Positions 16,713 through 24,199 of a stretch of DNA of 64,000 nt are shown piece after piece. The notes beneath the pieces were generated by a model. That model ran no database searches, was not told the DNA's origin, and saw only the letters and a list, made by a program, of their open reading frames with translations. The position numbers and the translations under genes were made by a program. The DNA lies in assembly GCF_900112985.1 (NCBI RefSeq), contig NZ_FONS01000003.1:434001-498000 (forward strand), written 5' to 3'. This stretch comes from Pedobacter antarcticus. Its GTDB lineage: Bacteria; Bacteroidota; Bacteroidia; Sphingobacteriales; Sphingobacteriaceae. Numbering within the stretch: position 1 is the stretch's first letter; each line of letters begins with the position of its first letter.

Positions 16713-17279
16713 ATGCAGGAGTTGACAGATTATATTTTACAGATCGGTAATATTAACAAACAACAAATCGAACTTGTTGAATCGAAAACTGCTATTTTAG
16801 ACCTTAAAAAAGACGCCTATTTTTCCGAAGCAGGATTAATTCCAAAACGGGTTGGCTTTGTTTTAGAGGGAGTAATGCGGGGTTGCTATTACAACAACAA
16901 AGGCGAAGAAATTACCCGTTGTTTTATTGGCAAAGGCAACCTTGTGGTTGATTATCCGAACTTTGAAGCAAATACAGCTTCATCAGAGTATCTGCAAGCC
17001 TGTACTGACTGCAAAATAATAGTTTTCTCAAAAACAGATTGGGAAGAGCTCTCTAATACAATTGTTGGCTGGGACGTAATTAAAAATAAGATGGTTCAGC
17101 AGTGTTTGTATCAAAAGTCCAGAAAGAGCCCCGTGATTTCACAAGATGCGACAACACGTTACCTGGCATTTCTGAAAAACTATCCGTCATTCGCGAATCG
17201 TATCCCTTTGGCTTATATAGCCTCATTTTTGGGTGTCACGCAACAATCATTAAGCAGAATAAGAAAAAACATTCGCTAG
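16713..17279 (+). CDS. Crp/Fnr-family transcriptional regulator
   Basis: A 188-aa regulator. Residues about 20-110 form a cyclic-nucleotide-binding-like beta barrel (AYFSEAGLIPKRVGFVLEGV, then IGKGNLVVDYPNFE). The C-terminal HTH is IPLAYIASFLGVTQQSLSRI, which is the usual Crp-like end in Bacteroidota. There are no obvious cysteines for an iron-sulfur cluster. It is flanked by two copies of a 16-bp dyad, one before its own start and one before the SDR gene 73 bases downstream. This suggests it controls itself and the SDR. Confidence 0.9.
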   Translation: MQELTDYILQIGNINKQQIELVESKTAILDLKKDAYFSEAGLIPKRVGFVLEGVMRGCYYNNKGEEITRCFIGKGNLVVDYPNFEANTASSEYLQACTDCKIIVFSKTDWEELSNTIVGWDVIKNKMVQQCLYQKSRKSPVISQDATTRYLAFLKNYPSFANRIPLAYIASFLGVTQQSLSRIRKNIR

Positions 17280-17286
17280 ACCAGTT

Positions 17287-17302
17287 TTTACCATATGGTA
17301 AA
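17287..17302. promoter_or_regulatory. 16-bp palindrome upstream of the SDR gene
   Basis: TTTACCATATGGTAAA is a perfect palindrome, 7 bases after the Crp-family stop and 51 bases before the SDR ATG. It is the second copy of the dyad at 16664-16679, differing only in the two central bases. Confidence 0.6.
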
Positions 17303-17352
17303 TGATGTCTCTTCCATAAACATCAGTTTTGTATTATACAAAAAACGAAAAG

Positions 17353-18090
17353 ATGAAGTCGGTATTAATTACAGGAGCCAATAAAGGAATTGGTTTAGAA
17401 ACAGCAAAGGAACTCTCCAAAGAAGGACTGTTCATTTATCTGGGAAGCAGGGATCTTGAAAAAGGAAATGACATTGTGGAAGAATTGAGTAAAAATGGCT
17501 ACGAAAATATCAAAGCGATCGAAATTGATGTTACCCAACCAAACACCATTTTATCTGCAAAAAAGATTATCGAAGAAGAACAGGGACATCTGGACATTCT
17601 AATAAACAATGCAGGTATCAGCGGAATCGTCACACAAAGCGCACTCGAAACTTCGGCGGAGAATTATAGCGAAGTATTTGACGTCAATGTATATGGTGTG
17701 GTGCGCGTCACCCAATCTTTCATTGAATTATTGAAAAAATCGACTGAACCCAGAATAGTAAATGTAAGTACCAGTGTAGGGTCTCTGACACTGCAAAGCG
17801 ATCCGCATTGGCCTGCGTATGATTACGGAAAATATGTTATTTATGCATCCTCGAAAGCAGCAATGAATATGTACACTGTTCACCTGGCTTATGAGTTACG
17901 TGCCACAGCTTTTAAAATAAACGCAGTGTGTCCTGGTTATACAAAAACCGACTTCACTAATTACAAAGGAGGCGAAGTTAAAGACGCGGCCAAACGTATC
18001 ATTAAATATGCGCTGCTGGATCATAATGGTCCAACCGGAAAATTTTTCAGTGAGGAAAGTAACCCGGAAACTGGAGAAATAGCCTGGTAA
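17353..18090 (+). CDS. SDR-family NAD(P)-dependent oxidoreductase
   Basis: A 245-aa classical short-chain dehydrogenase from the ATG at 17353. The frame is open a little further upstream, but that would need a TTG start. It has the TGANKGIG cofactor motif at the N-terminus, NNAG in beta-4, the active-site serine region VNVSTSVGS, and the catalytic YASSKAA (YxxxK) motif. The sequence reads like the carbonyl-reductase-like group typical of bacterial gene pairs with a Crp or HxlR-type regulator. A perfect palindrome lies just before it, and the Crp-family gene immediately precedes it. Confidence 0.9.
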   Translation: MKSVLITGANKGIGLETAKELSKEGLFIYLGSRDLEKGNDIVEELSKNGYENIKAIEIDVTQPNTILSAKKIIEEEQGHLDILINNAGISGIVTQSALETSAENYSEVFDVNVYGVVRVTQSFIELLKKSTEPRIVNVSTSVGSLTLQSDPHWPAYDYGKYVIYASSKAAMNMYTVHLAYELRATAFKINAVCPGYTKTDFTNYKGGEVKDAAKRIIKYALLDHNGPTGKFFSEESNPETGEIAW

Positions 18091-18118
18091 CACGGCAAAA
18101 AAGACTTAACAGCAAACA

Positions 18119-18799
18119 TTAAAGTTTATCCACGTAGTACTTATTTACGTAGTCGGTATAAAACTTTAATGTTTCCTTTTTAAAGTATTTCTCTAAGAGC
18201 GCCTGTTTTTCTTCATTCCCGGCCTGCTTATATGACAAGATAAATTGATGTAGAGCGTCACCTGCCCTTTCCCACTCCTTCACTAACGAAATCACGTTTT
18301 CCTTGTAAGACTGAGATGCATTCAAGTTAGCTCCCATTTCCAAAGCGAGATCGTTGACAGAAGATGCTAAAATTGATGAAGAATTCTGGTCGTCATCCGG
18401 ATAAGTTTTAGCATACCAGCCAAATACAGGAATTTTACCCTCCCAGGAACAACTAGTTTGGGTTAAAAATGCAAAAATAAAGGGCTTAATCTCCACTACT
18501 CTATCCAGAATTATAGCGGTATCCTTGACACGTCCGATAAGATTGAAATAAGCAGGATAGTCTATAGAATAATCATTTATTAGCGTGAAGTCTATTATCC
18601 AGCTTTTCTCAAACAATTCGTTTCTATAATACATTTCGCTAATGAGCATTTCGCATTGAAACCTCAGGTTTTCATACAGTGGAGTTCCTTTGCTCTTGCT
18701 GTATAAAGTGTATACTTCGTCTAAATATACCAATGCATAACCAGACAAGATTATTTTATATCCTAAGGCTTCAAATTCATTGTGAATTTCGTTTTCCAT
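18119..18799 (-). CDS. Protein of unknown function, 226 aa
   Basis: No family is recognised. From the ATG at 18799 the protein is soluble and acidic, with aromatic-rich helices (GYALVYLDEVYTLYSKSKG, CEMLISEMYYRNELFEKSW) and a C-terminal helical bundle ending KFYTDYVNKYYVDKL. Residues around 130 hold SCSWEGKIPVFGWYAKTYPD. There is no signal peptide. It stands between a convergent SDR gene and a divergent transaminase gene. Codon use and base composition look like those of its neighbours. A stand-alone soluble protein of this size could be an immunity-like or regulatory protein, but nothing here decides. Confidence 0.6.
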   Translation of the reverse strand: MENEIHNEFEALGYKIILSGYALVYLDEVYTLYSKSKGTPLYENLRFQCEMLISEMYYRNELFEKSWIIDFTLINDYSIDYPAYFNLIGRVKDTAIILDRVVEIKPFIFAFLTQTSCSWEGKIPVFGWYAKTYPDDDQNSSSILASSVNDLALEMGANLNASQSYKENVISLVKEWERAGDALHQFILSYKQAGNEEKQALLEKYFKKETLKFYTDYVNKYYVDKL

Positions 18800-18957
18800 T
18801 GTTATTCCTAATATAATCAATAATTACATGTAACAATCGGTTAGCCACACAATAATCACCTGGTTGCATATCAGACCAAATCTGTTTCCATTTCAAAATC
18901 ACACTTTAAACAGTTTAAACTACGATTATCTGATTTTTTCGTCAAAAACCCACTAGA

Positions 18958-18988
18958 TTTGATAAATAAGGGCATTTTAGTACATTTG
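18958..18988 (+). promoter_or_regulatory. Bacteroidota -33/-7 promoter of lat
   Basis: TTTG at 18958-18961 and TACATTTG at 18981-18988 are separated by 19 bases. Both elements and the spacing match the -33 TTTG / -7 TAnnTTTG consensus used by Bacteroidota. It lies 22 bases before the lat ATG. Confidence 0.7.
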
Positions 18989-19010
18989 AGATAAACCAAA
19001 ACCATTGATT

Positions 19011-20342
19011 ATGTACCAACTTACAGTAGCTCCGGATCAGGTAAATGAAACCCTAGGCCAGCATATTTTAGCAGATGGATATGAATTAACCTATGATATG
19101 GTTCAAAGCCAGGGCGCTTATATCTACGACTCCAGAAAGAACAGGAAATTACTGGATTTCTTTACTTGTTTCGCATCCGTTCCATTAGGATATAATCACC
19201 CGAAAATGATCAATGATGAAGCTTTCAAAGATAACCTGCTTCAGGCTGCTTTGGCAAATCCATCAAATTCCGATGTTTATACACAGCAGTACGCACAATT
19301 TGTAAAAACATTCGGTGAGATTGGCATCCCTGACTATTTGCCGCATGCTTTTTTCATTGCAGGTGGTGGTCTTGCTATCGAAAACGCACTTAAAGTGGCA
19401 ATGGACTGGAAAGTACAGAAGAACTTCGCCAAAGGATATAAAGAAGAGAAAGGTTTTAAAGTTCTGCACTTTGAACATGCTTTTCATGGACGTACCGGTT
19501 ATACTTTAAGCCTCACTAATACTTCTCCGGATAAGACCAAATGGTTTGCCAAATTTGACTGGCCGAGAGTGAGTACCCCTGTGGTTAAGTTTCCGCTGGA
19601 GAAGGAGAATCTGGATACGGCAATACAGACCGAAGAAACTTCCATTCAGCAGGTTAAAGATGCTTTTGCAAAATATAAAGATGAAATTTGTGCGATTATT
19701 ATCGAACCCGTTCAATCCGAAGGCGGAGACAATCATTTACGTGAAGAGTTTTTGATTCAGTTACGTGAATTAGCCGATGAGAATGAAGCCTTTTTAATCT
19801 ATGATGAAGTACAGACGGGCGTCGGACTTACGGGTAAATTCTGGTGTCACCAGCATTTCAGCGAAAAAGCGAGACCCGACATCCTGGCATTTGGAAAGAA
19901 AATGCAGGTCTGCGGGATTCTGGTTGGTAATAAAGTCGATGAAGTAGAACGCAATGTGTTTCGGGTATCCTCAAGAATCAATTCCACCTGGGGTGGTAAT
20001 CTTGTCGATATGGTCCGGGCCACACAGATCCTGCAAATTGTAAAAGAAGACGACCTGTGTGCGAAAGCGGCAAAAAGCGGACGTTATTTACAAGACCGTT
20101 TACACGATTTATCTGCCAAATTCGGCCAGATGACTAATATCCGTGGAAAAGGCTTGTTAACAGCCTTCGATTTTCCGGATACAGAAATGCGTAATACTTT
20201 CATTAAAAAAGGAATGGATAATAATGTGATGTTTTTAGGTTGCGGCTCCCATACCATTCGCTTCCGTCCGGCGTTGATTATTGAAAATTCCCATATTGAC
20301 GAAGGAGTTGAGGTGATGACAAAAATTTTAAACACATTCTGA
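19011..20342 (+). CDS. lat: L-lysine 6-transaminase
   Basis: A 443-aa class III aminotransferase from the ATG at 19011. The sequence matches the Lat type: LLDFFTCFASVPLGYNHPKM, PDYLPHAFFIAGGGLAIENA, HAFHGRTGYTLSLTNT, IIEPVQSEGGDNH and IYDEVQTGVGLTGKFWCHQH. The PLP lysine is Lys296 in LAFGKKMQ. The enzyme moves the epsilon-amino group of L-lysine to 2-oxoglutarate, giving allysine/piperideine-6-carboxylate. A short membrane-anchored protein follows four bases after the stop. No lysine-degradation partner follows directly, although an acyl-CoA dehydrogenase of the glutaryl-CoA type lies at 25472. A clean promoter precedes it. Confidence 0.92.
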   Translation: MYQLTVAPDQVNETLGQHILADGYELTYDMVQSQGAYIYDSRKNRKLLDFFTCFASVPLGYNHPKMINDEAFKDNLLQAALANPSNSDVYTQQYAQFVKTFGEIGIPDYLPHAFFIAGGGLAIENALKVAMDWKVQKNFAKGYKEEKGFKVLHFEHAFHGRTGYTLSLTNTSPDKTKWFAKFDWPRVSTPVVKFPLEKENLDTAIQTEETSIQQVKDAFAKYKDEICAIIIEPVQSEGGDNHLREEFLIQLRELADENEAFLIYDEVQTGVGLTGKFWCHQHFSEKARPDILAFGKKMQVCGILVGNKVDEVERNVFRVSSRINSTWGGNLVDMVRATQILQIVKEDDLCAKAAKSGRYLQDRLHDLSAKFGQMTNIRGKGLLTAFDFPDTEMRNTFIKKGMDNNVMFLGCGSHTIRFRPALIIENSHIDEGVEVMTKILNTF

Positions 20343-20345
20343 TAA

Positions 20346-20759
20346 ATGAAAACCAGCAAAACGAATATTTTCCTGATCCTGCTTTCCGTGGTCCTTTTTG
20401 GCTGGTTGCTAAAAGGCACTTTTTTTCAACCTGGTGCAGATGACCTGAAGGCGGGATTTACAGAAAAAGCAAAATACAGAAATGAAAATAATACCGGCCC
20501 TATACAATACGTATTTTCTGTAACAGTGAAGGATTCCATCTGGAAGGATATGGAGATATTCGGTAACTTTAAACCTCACCATAAAGGGGGTGTAACTAAA
20601 GTTTATTTTTTTATGGAAGGCAGTAAATTTCCTACTGACCTAAGCCCGGGTAATGTAAATTTTGACCCTGCATATAATGCCTCCTGTGTCGCTGTCTACG
20701 AGAAGAGCCCAATCGGCAATGTAAGCCTGATTAAATATCCGTTCAGGAACCAAAGTTAG
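20346..20759 (+). CDS. Small membrane-anchored protein of unknown function
   Basis: A 137-aa protein starting with an N-terminal hydrophobic segment (NIFLILLSVVLFGWLLKGTF) that is likely an anchor or uncleaved signal. The rest is an extracytoplasmic domain with motifs such as GPIQYVFSVTVKDSIWKDME and SPGNVNFDPAYNASCVAVYE. No family is recognised. It starts 3 bases after the lat stop, so the two genes are almost certainly co-transcribed. Its role with lysine metabolism is unknown. Confidence 0.7.
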   Translation: MKTSKTNIFLILLSVVLFGWLLKGTFFQPGADDLKAGFTEKAKYRNENNTGPIQYVFSVTVKDSIWKDMEIFGNFKPHHKGGVTKVYFFMEGSKFPTDLSPGNVNFDPAYNASCVAVYEKSPIGNVSLIKYPFRNQS

Positions 20760-20778
20760 TTTTCTGGAAATACAACTT

Positions 20779-20834
20779 GCTGAAAGCCCCTATTTTTCTT
20801 TTGTTACGGAAGGTAGGGGTTTTCCGGTTTCAGC
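20779..20834 (+). terminator. Possible terminator after lat operon
   Basis: Nested inverted repeats GCTGAAA / TTTCAGC and CCCCTA / TAGGGG enclose a T-rich loop, followed by TTGTTTTGC. It may end the lat transcript. The long loop and weak T tract make this uncertain. Confidence 0.35.
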
Positions 20835-20932
20835 TTGTTTTGCTTATCCATTCCTGAAATGAGTTTACATAAGAAAGTTTTTCATCGCAGAAAAATGAGT
20901 AAAGAAAACGAACGTCCAATTAAAGGAAGAGT

Positions 20933-21229
20933 ATGGTACAGATCTTAAAAAAAAGCTGCTATCAAGTGATCCTGAAACTTAAGGGTACGCGCAAATATTA
21001 TAGTATTGATAACCTTTGCGCGTCATTTGGTTATACCCGACAGGCTTGGTATAGTCATTTAAGAAGTGTTCGACTACACTTTATAGAGGAGCAGATTGTG
21101 CTGGAGAGAATCATAGATATTAGAAAAGAACTTTCTAAAACTGGCTGCATTAAGCTTTACAAAGAGCTGAATAATGGTTTCCTGCAAGGCCATGGGATAT
21201 CGATGGGCATCCAGTATAGGGCACTTTGA
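20933..21229 (+). pseudogene. IS3-family transposase OrfB, N-terminal fragment
   Basis: A 98-aa open frame resembles the N-terminal third of IS3-family OrfB: a helix-turn-helix-like region (SIDNLCASFGYTRQAWYSHL) followed by EEQIVLERIIDIRKELSKTG and KLYKELNNGFLQGHGISMG. Intact OrfB proteins continue for about 180 more residues with the rve DDE domain, which is absent. The frame ends in an unrelated tail, QYRAL. No terminal inverted repeats or orfA are identifiable, so this is a truncated relic. Confidence 0.75.
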
Positions 21230-21240
21230 TGTTAAAAGCA

Positions 21241-21324
21241 TATTGAGAGGGTATTGATACGGTATTGAGTCGGTGTTGATATACCCGCTAACCGACTCAA
21301 CACCGTATCAACACCCGCTCAACA
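21241..21324. repeat. 34-bp imperfect inverted repeat (long hairpin)
   Basis: Arms 21241-21274 and 21291-21324 match at 30 of 34 positions around a 16-base loop. The right arm also runs into a direct repeat of TCAACACCGTATCAAC (21297-21312 and 21319-21334, six bases between). Three of the four arm mismatches would be G-U pairs in a transcript of the minus strand. It lies 11 bases after the IS3 fragment. It could be a REP-like/MITE element or a strong RNA stem. Confidence 0.7.
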
Positions 21325-21613
21325 CCGTATCAACGAAAACGATCATAAGACCTAGTGTATAACTTTTTCAGTCAGGAAAAACTTGATGATAAATTGCATG
21401 ATTTTTCAAACGCATTTTGCCACCTTATAGATTTTAATTCTTACAAAACGACCGTTATTTAATAATTACACATCAAGTTTCCAAAATCTCATTGTTATAC
21501 TCAATCAGGGCACTGGAACGTTCTCGTCAAATACTACTATATTGAAAATTAATCTCATAGTTTCCTGTGACAAGGAGATATTGAAGATCAAAAAATTAGT
21601 AAAGTATATCGTC
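21325..21613. other. Non-coding stretch after the hairpin repeat
   Basis: From 21335 to 21613 I see no gene or clear regulatory site, apart from the possible TTG-start extension of the next gene (21542-21613). Confidence 0.3.
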
Positions 21614-22000
21614 ATGAATTCATCAATTATAAATAAATTAATTAAAGGTCAAGTGTCTGGTGTAGATGTCCAGAAAAATATTGAGATGGAAGTTGATGAC
21701 TATTTGCGGTTGATGAAAAAGGTCGGAGCAACTGTAAACTTGCATTTTCATGAGGATGAAAGAATATTGCTCGACAGCAATGCCGCCATTAAATTGTTAA
21801 GTGAAGTCTTGATCGGAAATATTTCTTCACCCGCCTTAGCTTATATTTGTGATTGCTTTACCTTAAGTGAAAGGATCGAGTTTCAAAATGAGTTAATAAA
21901 AGACATTGTTTTTGAAATCGCGGATCCAGAGATCAATGGAGGGTATAAGTCTAAAGCGGAAATTGAGGATTTTCTGCATAACTTAATTCCTAATATTTAA
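21614..22000 (+). CDS. Small helical protein of unknown function
   Basis: A 128-aa protein from the ATG at 21614. The frame is open back to a TTG at 21542, which would give 152 aa, but the added residues look less conserved in character. The protein is mainly helical and acidic (SAVIL.. style segments: AIKLLSEVLIGNISSPALAY, then CDCFTLSERIEFQNELIKDI). No family is recognised. Its position beside an IS3 relic, an ankyrin gene and a toxin-antitoxin module suggests it is a transferred or orphan accessory gene, for example an immunity protein, but this is inference. Confidence 0.55.
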   Translation: MNSSIINKLIKGQVSGVDVQKNIEMEVDDYLRLMKKVGATVNLHFHEDERILLDSNAAIKLLSEVLIGNISSPALAYICDCFTLSERIEFQNELIKDIVFEIADPEINGGYKSKAEIEDFLHNLIPNI

Positions 22001-22156
22001 TTGCAAATATTTAGCGTTGATTAAAATTCCACCGTATAATGATACTTCTGCTTTTGAGAAAAACCATAGTAATAATATTCTTTATTAGCCCTAAATATAA
22101 TCTTAAGATGCAAAATATGTCGGAATCAAACACAAGCTAAGGCTATCTAAAAACAG

Positions 22157-22606
22157 TTAATCAATTTTGCTTACAACTTGATCTGTGTTTCGGTTAGATG
22201 ATGCCCCTAACTTTTTGATTAAATTTGCAACTTTAGTATTATGATTTGTTAATGCGAAATCTAGAGGCGTCCAACCGTAAATATCAACTGGGTTAACATT
22301 ACATTCTTTTTCCGCGAGAAAGGATACAACTTCATATCTGAGAAATGTTACCGCGTGGAAGAAAGCCGTTCGGTTTCTTAAATCTCTAATTTCCTTATTA
22401 GCTCCGGCGTCAATTAGTGCTTTCACTACTTGAAGATGCCCTTTACGGCAGGCCCAAATTAGTGGCGTGAATTGATACTGATCCTTCCCGTTAACCAATG
22501 TACTATCTTGTATTAGTATTATAACTCTGTCGATATCACCTTTACTCGATGCCCGAATTAATCTAATAATAGATTTATTAATATCATGTGTTTCAGGCTG
22601 CAGCAT
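22157..22606 (-). CDS. Ankyrin-repeat protein
   Basis: A 149-aa protein with about four ankyrin repeats. The consensus patterns are clear: YQFTPLIWACRKGHLQVVKA followed by LIDAGANKEIRDLRNRTAFF, and YGWTPLDFALTNHNTKVANL. A first, weaker repeat lies at about 12-35. There is no signal peptide or other domain. Free-standing bacterial ankyrin proteins bind protein partners and are common as immunity proteins in polymorphic toxin loci, but no toxin is adjacent. It is oriented opposite to its neighbours. Confidence 0.85.
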   Translation of the reverse strand: MLQPETHDINKSIIRLIRASSKGDIDRVIILIQDSTLVNGKDQYQFTPLIWACRKGHLQVVKALIDAGANKEIRDLRNRTAFFHAVTFLRYEVVSFLAEKECNVNPVDIYGWTPLDFALTNHNTKVANLIKKLGASSNRNTDQVVSKID

Positions 22607-22887
22607 ATGTTTATCGCTTAGAGAGGAATAGTGTAGCTTTTATCAAAAATAACTCAAATTAGCCATCATTACAACAAAAGTAATATTAGTAAAATTGGGT
22701 TTTTTGTGTATTGCCTAGTTTTCGATCACTATTCCCTCCTTTTTTGATAATTTTTCTCTACCATAAACTGATGCCTTTAAAAAAATCAAACCTATCCTCA
22801 CTAACCCTGAAATATCTTTTCTCTTTTTGCCGATTATCATAAACCTATTCCGTAAACCGAAATGTTTTTTATATTTTGATTAATGAG

Positions 22888-22931
22888 TTTTTGATAATAA
22901 AAATTATATGAAAATAGGCTACGCAAGGGTA
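22888..22931 (+). repeat. Resolvase-start-derived repeat, copy 3 (best preserved)
   Basis: The upstream block TTTTTGATAATAAAAAT leads to ATGAAAATAGGCTACGCA, the start of the recombinase relic described next. Copies 1 and 2 at 12186 and 14771 keep parts of both blocks. Confidence 0.65.
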
Positions 22932-23044
22932 AGGACTGCAGATCAAAATTTAGATCTTCAATTTCAGAGATAGCCAAAAGATTACATCTACCAATTGCTA
23001 CATGTTACCGTTACATAAAGATTGCAAATAAAGTGCTGAAATAA
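22908..23044 (+). pseudogene. Serine recombinase (resolvase/invertase) relic with internal deletion
   Basis: Starting at ATG 22908 the frame reads MKIGYARVRTADQNLDLQ, the classic N-terminus of resolvase-family serine recombinases, except that the usual catalytic serine position (VST) is arginine (VRT). The frame stops at 22971. In the +2 frame the same DNA then reads EIAKRLHLPIATCYRYIK to a stop at 23044, the C-terminal helix-turn-helix of the same family. So about 150 codons between the catalytic core and the DNA-binding end have been lost, together with the frame. This is a dead gene. The TA module follows 82 bases later. Confidence 0.75.
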
Positions 23045-23125
23045 ATCGGTCCCTTCAATATAAAAAGCTATTTAACAATTGGATATAGCGACAATAATAA
23101 TTACTTTTGATAAAAATGTCGCAAC

Positions 23126-23584
23126 ATGGATTTAGCTCACAAAAAAAAAATACGCACTCCTGGAATTAGCGACCTACTTGGTGGGGCATTATCGTTGGGT
23201 ATTTCGATAAAGAACTATTACGACCTCATATTACTCTCAAGAACTGGCATAAGTAAGGCTTCAGCGGAGTCGGTAATCAGTTTTACGGGGATGTCCAAAA
23301 AACGCTTCGTAGAGGATATTTTGAACTTATCAATAAAAACGCTTGAAAGGAAACAAGCCGACGATAAACTCGATAAAAGGACATCATCTTTGGTAATCGA
23401 GGTTGCAAGGGTTCTGGAGCATACCTATCAAGTATTTGATGATAAGGAAAAAGTCCAAAGATGGCTTTCTAAACCTAACAATGCGCTTCATGGCGAAACC
23501 CCCTTATCTCTTTTTTCTACTCCGACAGGAATAGGTATGGTCGAAGATGTCTTGACACGGATAGAGGAAGGGGTCTACTCCTAG
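23126..23584 (+). CDS. Xre/MbcA/ParS-type antitoxin (DUF2384)
   Basis: A 152-aa antitoxin of the type paired with RES toxins. The N-terminal part (about 20-85) is a helical DNA-binding region with LLGGALSLGISIKNYYDLIL and ISKASAESVISFTGMSKK. The C-terminus carries the DUF2384 signature W-L-x-x-P-N-x-A-L-x-G-x-x-P (WLSKPNNALHGETP), then SLFSTPTGIGMVEDVLTRIE. The downstream RES toxin begins on the very next base. These antitoxins bind the toxin and repress the operon. Located beside a dead recombinase, so probably acquired. Confidence 0.9.
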   Translation: MDLAHKKKIRTPGISDLLGGALSLGISIKNYYDLILLSRTGISKASAESVISFTGMSKKRFVEDILNLSIKTLERKQADDKLDKRTSSLVIEVARVLEHTYQVFDDKEKVQRWLSKPNNALHGETPLSLFSTPTGIGMVEDVLTRIEEGVYS

Positions 23585-24043
23585 GTGCATGTTTATAGAA
23601 TAGTAAAGTCCGAAAAAAGGATTAAAGACTTATCCGGCATGGGAGCCTTCCGAGCGGGTGGACGATGGAACGATAAGGGGACTTATGTACTTTACACCTC
23701 CGAAAACTCGTCCTTGGCATTTTTGGAAAATCTTGTACACTTTGATCTGGAAGAAACTCCAGAGGATCTATATATTATAGAAATTAGTGTTAACAAAGAC
23801 GATTTGATATATCAAATTCCCGAGTCTGACTATCCAAAAGATTGGCTCGATAAAGATAACTTAGCATGTAAAATTATAGGAGACCAACTATTTTCCGATC
23901 ATAAATTATTCGGAATTAAGGTTAAGTCGGCGGTCAATCAATCAGAGTATAACATATTATTGGATCCTCTATTCCCCGGATATCACGATCTGATTGAGGT
24001 AATTAACGTGATTAAGATACCCGTTGATAGACGTCTAATTTAA
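23585..24043 (+). CDS. RES-domain toxin
   Basis: A 152-aa RES-domain protein, the toxin of an Xre-RES pair. The domain starts VYRIVKSEKRIKDLSG, with conserved arginine in AFRAGGRWND, tyrosine in GTYVLYTSENSSLAFLE and the glutamate in that last segment, which together form the R-Y-E-S active-site set. RES toxins are ADP-ribosyltransferase-like enzymes that degrade NAD+. The start is GTG, directly after the antitoxin stop with no gap. Translation is therefore probably coupled to the antitoxin. The length is close to the usual RES toxin (about 150-230 aa). Confidence 0.9.
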   Translation: MHVYRIVKSEKRIKDLSGMGAFRAGGRWNDKGTYVLYTSENSSLAFLENLVHFDLEETPEDLYIIEISVNKDDLIYQIPESDYPKDWLDKDNLACKIIGDQLFSDHKLFGIKVKSAVNQSEYNILLDPLFPGYHDLIEVINVIKIPVDRRLI

Positions 24044-24140
24044 AATCTGTTTTATATCAGTGTTTTTTTTTAAGCATTAACAATAAAAAGTAGATCTATA
24101 CTCTATCAATTAATGAGGGAATAGTTAGAGATGTACCGGC

Positions 24141-24180
24141 AAAAAAAAGGGCTGATCTATGAAATACAGATCAGCCCTTC
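24141..24180 (-). terminator. Terminator of the TlpA-like gene
   Basis: Arms AAGGGCTGATCT (24147-24158) and AGATCAGCCCTT (24168-24179) form a perfect 12-bp stem. On the minus strand it is followed by eight T residues. It lies 20 bases past the stop of the gene at 24200. Confidence 0.85.
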
Positions 24181-24199
24181 AGCAAAAATATTATTATGA

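Noticed and set aside
21297..21334. Two 16-base repeats resembling a short CRISPR
   Set aside because: Only two copies with a six-base spacer and partly within a hairpin arm. There is no array and no cas gene.
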